NCBI GenBank assembly: GCA_003024985.2
Contig: PXIH01S0035351.1
DNA: 12,607 bases
Direction: 5' to 3' (one strand)
From: Euperipatoides rowelli
Taxonomy: Eukaryota; Onychophora; Udeonychophora; Euonychophora; Peripatopsidae
A program made the translations under genes and the position numbers. The notes beneath the pieces are model-generated. The model searched no databases, was not told where the DNA came from, and was given only the letters and a program-made list of their open reading frames with translations. Shown piece after piece: positions 6,735-12,607 of this stretch (the first letter of the stretch is position 1; each line of letters opens with the position of its first letter).

Positions 6735-8943
6735 GTATGTGATAGCCTATTAAATGTTAGATATAAATTCAATGGAACATCAAAACATTTGACCCAACAT
6801 GTGATTCACACCCCTAACATTTAATATATAACTTCTAGATTTGAAAAATACTTTCTTCCAACAATAATGAGGCATAGGCCTCACACATGCTATTAACCAT
6901 TGCCACCCCAAACTTCTGAAATGCCCCCCCCCCCTCACCCCTGTGGAAAATTGTTGAAAGAAACATTGGTAAAGGGCCCCAAAGGTTTGAATGTTAGACC
7001 CTATTTCCCTGTAGAGAAATGAATGATTCAGTTGGTCTAACTTGATCCAAGTGCTTTAACCTGAAATTTAAGAATTTGAATGAAAATCCAAGTCCTAACT
7101 TTTATACCCATAAATTTTAAAAATGCATGTTAGGGTAAAGGAATTAGCATTTTGACTGTCCCACGTTTTAGTAAAGGAAACTGATCCAATAAGATTTCAA
7201 AGTTGAAATTTTGACTAATTAAAAGTTTAGTCTCCAATCATATTTAAATAAAAATGTTACAGATGTTATGTCATTCATAGATTGGGCCATCAAAAGGGGT
7301 AGGGTTGATTCAGGCCTTTTGTTGAACAGTATACAGGATCTATTGTACTTCTCCACATGAATTAATATGAGTCATCAGTAGTCAAAAATATGTACAAAAT
7401 TAAATAATTTATGTTATAGAAATATTAACAATAATGCCATTTTTAAAAATATTAAAAGCTGTGGAAACAAGCCAAATATTACATAACAAAAAAAAAATGG
7501 AAAATTTCTGATCAGGGGAATTGAAATAAATAATTTTTCAGATTAATTCACTGTCTCGCTTGAATAAGCATCCATGAATGATGGATGGTAAGTTTGAATA
7601 GTCGGTTGATAAACACTAGAAAAACCGAAGGATTGTCTCACATGGGAAGAATCATCCTGGATAATATTCCTAGGGAGGGTGAACAGCCTTTGCAAGAAAA
7701 GATCAAGTGCTCCAAATCTCACTGTCGGATTTTTCTCAAAAGAAATAATTATACCAAGTATAAAAACATAATTTAAAAATTATTTTCATCCCATGCAGAC
7801 AATGTTAAATAATGAATTTATAATTTAATAAGAATTTGAATAATAGGAATTAAAAAAATGTTTATATTCTAAGGAGCCAATGACAAACTCTAAAAAATAA
7901 ATTTAGAAAAAAAATTAATAAAAGGAATACATCATAATTGAATGAAATAAAATGTTAGCATCGTTTGATCATAATATAAGAGTTACATTGTCTACTAAAC
8001 CTGTCTGTCTGTCTATATACAAGATATAGATTATAATATTTTATTTAAACAAAAAAAAAGATATTTTAAACTGAATGAAAAATATTTGTTAATAAATCAA
8101 TGATCAAATTACAAACTTCAACTCTATTTAAAAGAATTATAAACATAAGTTATAATTATGAATTAAATTTTAATAATTCTTTTGAAAGAATATTATGTTT
8201 CTGATGTATTATTTTATTGTCTATTTCCTATGAAAAAAAGTTCTAATGAAGCTTTTATAAAAAGTTGGTTTGTATTCTAATGCTTAGCAAGATTCTGCCA
8301 TCAAAAATTAATAATCCTGAATATTAATTTAGGCTTATCAGAAGCGACCAAATATATTTCAAAAATTAAAAATACCGAAGCTAAATACTATTGTTAATTT
8401 ATTTTCCCATAAAGACTCTTGGAGTGAACTAATAGAAGGTTCAAAATCTTAATCGTGGGAATTTAAAATGGTTTCCCCTTTTCCTAGACTTTTTGTTATA
8501 CTATTAGACTTATCTTAATATCGATTTTGTCTGTAACTACTGGTGATTATTTACATATTGATTTAGTTTATTTATCGATCCTAGGTCATATCCTAGAGGT
8601 CTAGTGTTAGAAATAACTATAGATCTAACAGTGTTATTTCGGACATAGTTATAGAGCTGCCAACAATCAGAAATTAACGTTCAAGATAATTTAACCCTAA
8701 TAGCCTAATAGGTTGGTTCTGTATGTCACATATAAAAATTGACAGGTAGCATCGAACATCACAGCACACAATAAGAAAAGTGAGTCTAGTTCTGCATTTT
8801 TGTGGTGTCATAATGGCAGAAGTTTTGTTTGTTGGCAGGTTCTAAATGTTTTAGATATGATATGTTATCAATAATGTGATGTTTTGTTTTTTAAATAATA
8901 TTTTTATTTTACAATAAGTGACAAAACATTTTGTGTTCTTTAG
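6735..8943 (+). other. Intron between the two receptor exons
   Basis: The intron is 2209 bases, with GTATGT at the start and TTCTTTAG at the end. It holds an 11-C run (6924-6934), a short CTGT microsatellite (8001-8014) and an AT-rich hairpin (8127-8140 with 8173-8187). A 63-codon plus-strand frame at 7585-7776 has no family resemblance and no convincing splice sites. No mobile element with clear ends was recognised. Confidence 0.75.
6924..6934 (+). repeat. Poly-C run (11 C)
   Basis: A homopolymer of eleven C residues, unusual in this AT-rich setting, followed by TCACCCC. It lies within the intron and no function is suggested. Confidence 0.7.
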
Positions 8944-9076
8944 GAATTTGGCTATATAGAATACCAACAAAATTACACTTTGATTGGAAATAAAACTATT
9001 CCTTGGCTCCAAGGAACACCACCATTAGATATTCCGACTTGTGGGTTTCAGAATGAACAATGTCAGGATGAGCCAG
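8944..9076 (+). CDS. Receptor guanylate cyclase, juxtamembrane exon
   Basis: Internal exon of 133 bases, phase 0 in and phase 1 out, encoding 44 residues plus a split codon. The acceptor ends in TTTAG at 8943 and the donor is CCAG|GTAAAG (9077). Read in frame, the three bases before the exon are a TAG stop, so the frame opens exactly at the splice site. Key residues are IPWLQGTPPLDIPTCGF and then C seven residues after the first Cys. This is the W..G.PP.D.P.CGF...C signature just outside the membrane in receptor guanylate cyclases (human NPR2 has a very similar stretch); the two Cys correspond to the juxtamembrane disulfide of NPR-A. NYT and NKT are further possible glycosylation sites. The transmembrane and kinase-homology exons are expected next but were not found by 12607. 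Confidence 0.9.
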
Positions 9077-9640
9077 GTAAAGACTTCACTGCTGTTTATA
9101 AGATTAAATTTTTATTAATATTTGCTTGTTAACTACAATAGTAAAATAAACGGAAGTAAGGGAATGGTTTAAATGTACTGTTCAAAATTGATATAGTTTT
9201 CTTTTAAGACCAGGGACAGTAAGTTACAGTTAGGAAAATATAGGAGATTTTGACACTGATATTTTGTTGATGAATTCTTCTTTGCGTCTTGATGGAGATT
9301 TTGGAGAGAGATGTATGATTGAATAAATTAGAGATAATCTTTAATAATCCACAAATCAAGAAATTGAAGTACACAAAAACACTTAAAAATATCAAAGCCA
9401 ACTATTACCTAATAAGGCTAACTAGTTTTGGCAATAAAGTTATCTGCATAGTCTTGAGCTCATTCACTAAAATCTGCGTCTCGACAAAACTTCTGATGCA
9501 AATAATTCAACAAAATCTCCATCACCAAAATTACCATTTATCTAATTATACATATTGCATATATTCGATTTGTATTTAAAAGTAAAATTTTATATTAATG
9601 ATAGACAATTAAAATTGATACCGACATTTAATGGATTAAT
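9077..9640 (+). other. Start of the downstream intron
   Basis: Intron sequence after the GTAAAG donor. Frames over 9204-9401 (minus) and 9319-9579 (plus) show no recognisable protein. A 13-bp exact inverted repeat (GATGGAGATTTTG at about 9290 and CAAAATCTCCATC at about 9512) is present, together with scattered GGAGATTTTG motifs. No transmembrane exon was seen. Confidence 0.6.
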
Positions 9641-9659
9641 ATTATTTTAAATTGTAATT

Positions 9660-10320
9660 TTTGTAAAAACAATTGTGCTGGTGTGTCATGTCATGGCCTG
9701 ACCTGAAGCCTCTGTTAACACACCTGCAAATTATCATATGCATCCAGAGTAGCAGGAAATAGCCGAAACTGAAACTTAATCTTAAAAAAAATCCAAAAAG
9801 ATGCCAACCTGGATGATTTTCCCAAAAGTCTATATCACACTTTGGATGTTCATAACGCCCTCCCATATTATACTGGAACAAGAAAGTACTCCCTTGGAGG
9901 TAAATACTACCATAACATCCTCAATAGATAATATAAGAAGTGAAATTACAAACAAGCTTTAACAACCTGCATCAACAGCAATGGTTTCACAAGTATCAAA
10001 GCCCCAAACACTACCACTCAAAAAGTTGATAATCTTAAACAAAGAACCAAATCAACATCTAGAACTCCTTACATTAAAAATGGAAAAAAAAAAACTATGC
10101 CATGACAATCTGCATGAGCCCCCCCAAAAAAATTATGTTCTTCGTAGTTCAGAGTCTGATGCACTTTTCCTCTTAAATTAACCCAAACCAATCAGAATAC
10201 AGTGGCTTCTTTCCATTTGGAGGGTCCCTGGAGCATACCAATGCCCCCCACCCCCACCCAATGGTCAGGATCACATGGATGAAGATAAAAACCTCACATA
10301 GACCATGTTTATTTTAATCA
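9660..10320 (+). other. Possible decayed LINE 5' part (ORF1-like?)
   Basis: This lies upstream of the LINE endonuclease and has a base composition unlike the introns before it: C-rich, A-rich and T-poor on the plus strand, as in the LINE that follows. Fragments of open frame occur, for example from QKDANLDDFPKSLYHTLD at about 9794 and a 66-codon frame at 9981-10181, but none matches a family I recognise. By position and composition it could be the 5' region or ORF1 of the same LINE. This is inference only. Confidence 0.3.
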
Positions 10321-10358
10321 ATCTATTTATCCAAACCAAAATCTTCCACTTTTTTTCA

Positions 10359-10977
10359 ATCAATGTACAAGGAATCAACAGTCTGACAAAATGACACAGA
10401 TCATTCTTACTTAATTAAAAAGCAAATTGACATCTGTTTCCTCCAAGAGACTAAGCTAGCAATCCAAGCTAATGAACCATAGTCTAAGTGGCTCCATTCT
10501 TGTCTTGTTGTCATATCACATGCCGCTAAATCAGCAATGGGAGTTGCCATTCCTATCAATCCAACTTACTAGCCAAAAGCCCACAGATTATATATTCAAG
10601 TCCTATGACTTCTCATAATAAATATCAATTTAAACATGCAACCTTACCTTTTAATAAATTTATATGGTCATCATATTCCAGCAATCCATAACAATCTATA
10701 TATTAATTATTATAGAACCATCCATAGTCATTATCAATCAAGTATATCATGGGAGACATTTCACTATTTCTTATTTCACATCAACCAAATAGATTAAAAT
10801 CCTTAACAAGCCACTGATATAGCCACTCATCATGGACTAAGTGACATCCCTACTCATTTCACCTCTTCTGCTGGACACATAATTGACTATTGGTTGTTCT
10901 CCATGGGCTTAATTCACAACTCTGTCCGCAGAAACCAGTTTGTATATTTTTCAGACCACCTTGCTCTTCAAGTGTAG
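10359..10977 (+). pseudogene. LINE apurinic-type endonuclease remnant
   Basis: Fragments of the N-terminal endonuclase of LINE ORF2, which nicks target DNA. INVQGIN (10359-10379) matches the SLNVxGLN start with its catalytic Asn. KKQIDICFLQETKLA follows (LQET at 10441-10452, catalytic Glu). SHAAKSAMGVAI, resembling SRGVAI, follows in another frame. Near the end HGLSDIPTHF, then IDYWLFSMG and finally SDHLAL (10951-10968) match the IDY..S and SDH motifs that close the domain; a TAG lies at 10975-10977. At least one frame change is needed between INVQGIN and LQET, and several stops lie in the middle. Confidence 0.8.
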
Positions 10978-11029
10978 ATTTCCAAACCTTCTTCAATAAC
11001 ATTGATTCAAGGCAAAATTGAAATCCTTT

Positions 11030-12607
11030 TCACATAATACACCCAGCTCTACCCATTCATATTGACATTTGGAAATTTATTTATGCAATAACATCCAAAG
11101 CCTTCACTGATCTAAATAATATACACAGGTATGGTAACAAATAAAATATGAAATTAATCAAGAACTATTACCTATTAACAAATCATTTACAACAAGGCAA
11201 TAAAACTAAAATTAATCTCTTGTGCAATCCCATTGAAGCCATTCACACTTTTAACCTCCCTAGCCACCATATTGCAAACCAATGGAAGAAACAACTAATG
11301 AGCTTCAGAAAATCCAGGATAAACTGATCAAATACCAAGAATAAGGAACTTAATATTGAATAAACAGTAACTTACTAGTCTCATTTCTTCTAAAATTTTA
11401 TCAAAAATTCAAAAAAGATAAAAGAGTAAAATCTGTTCGAGAAGGAACTATTTTCCATGTTGGCACATCGATGGGATCTTTCCCCACTAGTCCTTTCTCC
11501 ACTCTTATTATTTTTATAAGTCAGCTGCCTTCTTTGACATTCAAGTGAACTGCATTCCATGGAAGAACTTACTCATCACTATTCAAGAGCCAACACAAGA
11601 CTTATTTAGCATAAGTGAAATTTAAGACCATATCACTCTTACAAACAAAAGATCCTTTCCAGGACCAGATGGTCTAACAACCAAACTTCTGATCAAATTT
11701 AAGCACATCATTCTTCCATAACTTCATAATTTATATAACACCTGGACTTTTCCCCATTTATATACTAAATTAAATCTACATATTTTTGTTGTTTTTGATA
11801 AATCTCTTCAGCAAGCTAACCCTATGGATAAATTACCATATGCAACTGATCTCAATAATATTATTAGACCCATCAATATAGAGAATCTTGATGCAAAATT
11901 TTTTGCCTCCATTCTCAATACAAAATTGTAGAGTAAATTAAAAAACATAATTAACCCTTTCCAATTTGCCTTTAAACATCAATCAATCAACATACCCGTT
12001 ATTATCCTAAGTGAAATCTGCATCTACTACAAAAACGAAGGGTGAATCATTTCCTTTATTGCAACTTGATCTGTTGAGTACTCTGATTCTCCTATTGTTT
12101 CCCCTTGTGGATGGTAGATTTGTTTGCCTTCAGTGGATGACCATTGGCCATTTAATTTTCTTAATTCAAAAAGTTCATTCAGATCACATTTCCCCCTCTA
12201 ATTGACACTTTCATCATAAGTTTCAGCACCTTATAAAGCTTTGTTATAGTCCTTGATCTGACACATGTGGAAAATTCAATTTATTCTACCATAAATTTGT
12301 AATTTCTTTGGAAATTTTCATATTCGCTCCTTTCTTCCTTTGATTTATTCTCCAAGTAACTACTGGCACCATCCAATAATTTGCATTTAGAGTGGAATTC
12401 TGCATTTTTCTTCTAATAAAAATTCTGAGGGCACACTTCCTCTTCTATAGTATGTGGCTGATGAATTTCACCAGATTAATGGTCCAGATATCATTGTCCT
12501 TCTATATGGTAGTATAACTTTTCTTGTGAGACATTATAGTATATTGCCACTGAAAGAAATATAAAAAAGTATGAAGTTGAGCTACTGTATCTGCTCGCAA
12601 ATCTTTA
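11030..12607 (+). pseudogene. LINE reverse transcriptase remnant
   Basis: Decayed reverse transcriptase of the same LINE. RSFPGPDGLTTKLLIKF (GPDG at 11662-11673) matches the KSPGPDG motif before the RT core. IIRPINIENLDAKFFASIL (about 11857-11912) matches the RPISL.N.D.K..A.IL block, followed by INPFQFAFKHQSIN, resembling the Q.GF..GR.I block. LLQLDL at about 12059 resembles the LDLSKAFD start of the first catalytic Asp motif, after a frameshift. YVADE (12451-12465) may be the remains of the YADD box. Stops interrupt all frames and the sequence is cut by the window end. The 64-codon frame at 12011-12205 is a piece of this remnant, not a separate gene. Confidence 0.75.

Larger units (their letters stand above)
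10350..12607 (+). mobile_element. Decayed LINE (L1/Tx1-like), ORF2 region
   Basis: A non-LTR retrotransposon body in which endonuclease motifs are followed, in the right order and spacing, by reverse transcriptase motifs, all on the plus strand. Frameshifts and stops are frequent, so the copy is old and inactive. Motif style (INVQGIN, LQET, IDYWLFS, SDH, GPDG, RPI-N-D-K) is closest to the L1/Tx1 group from memory. The copy continues past the window end, so its 3' tail and target duplication are not visible. It lies downstream of the juxtamembrane exon and is probably within the next intron of the receptor gene. Confidence 0.8.

Noticed and set aside
7585-7776. Plus-strand frame as an alternative exon between the two receptor exons
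   Set aside because: The flanking exons already join in phase and match the family without a gap; this peptide resembles no part of a receptor cyclase.

Overview
This is AT-rich, intron-type DNA from an animal nuclear genome. It contains no bacterial-style genes, operons, rRNA genes or CRISPR arrays. The only host coding sequence I can support is a pair of small plus-strand exons at 6640-6734 and 8944-9076. They splice in frame, have matching phases, and encode the end of the extracellular domain of a receptor-type (membrane) guanylate cyclase of the natriuretic-peptide-receptor/GC-A/GC-B family. The exons for the rest of the ligand-binding domain (5' side) and for the transmembrane helix, kinase-homology and cyclase domains (3' side) were not found, so the gene runs off both ends. 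The window is therefore probably mostly introns of this one gene, although the sequence alone cannot prove that the outermost parts belong to it.

The rest is a layered record of transposable elements. From left to right: plain AT-rich DNA (1-1069); a ~300-bp element with terminal inverted repeats, a nested CCAAT hairpin and telomere-like (TTAGGG-like) core (1070-1367); a tRNA-derived SINE with intact target-site duplications (1541-1853); a purine-rich/T-tract stretch (~2020-2122); a repeat with CCTTGACC and TGACCCCAAAA motifs (~2203-2456); a ~650-bp fold-back inverted duplication (2839-3495); a weaker tRNA-SINE-like segment on the minus strand (~3570-3655); an AT-rich segment ending in (AAAT)n (~3900-4427); and a broken mariner/Tc1-like transposase on the minus strand with one terminal repeat (4428-~4900). 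Next is a 142-bp tandem duplication (5413-6060) whose second copy has been split by a 360-bp MITE with TTA target duplications (5633-5992). The exons follow, and then a heavily decayed LINE (endonuclease plus reverse transcriptase, L1/Tx1-like by motif) from about 10350 to the window end.

The organism is most likely an invertebrate metazoan. The CGF-x4-C juxtamembrane signature is as in invertebrate receptor cyclases, and the repeat load and one repeat type recall mollusc or other lophotrochozoan genomes; that taxonomic guess is from memory and weak. No new multi-gene system is visible. The most informative structures are the dated MITE insertion with its empty-site paralogue, the fold-back duplication, the SINE with intact duplications, and a cluster of CArG-like motifs in the intron before the first exon.
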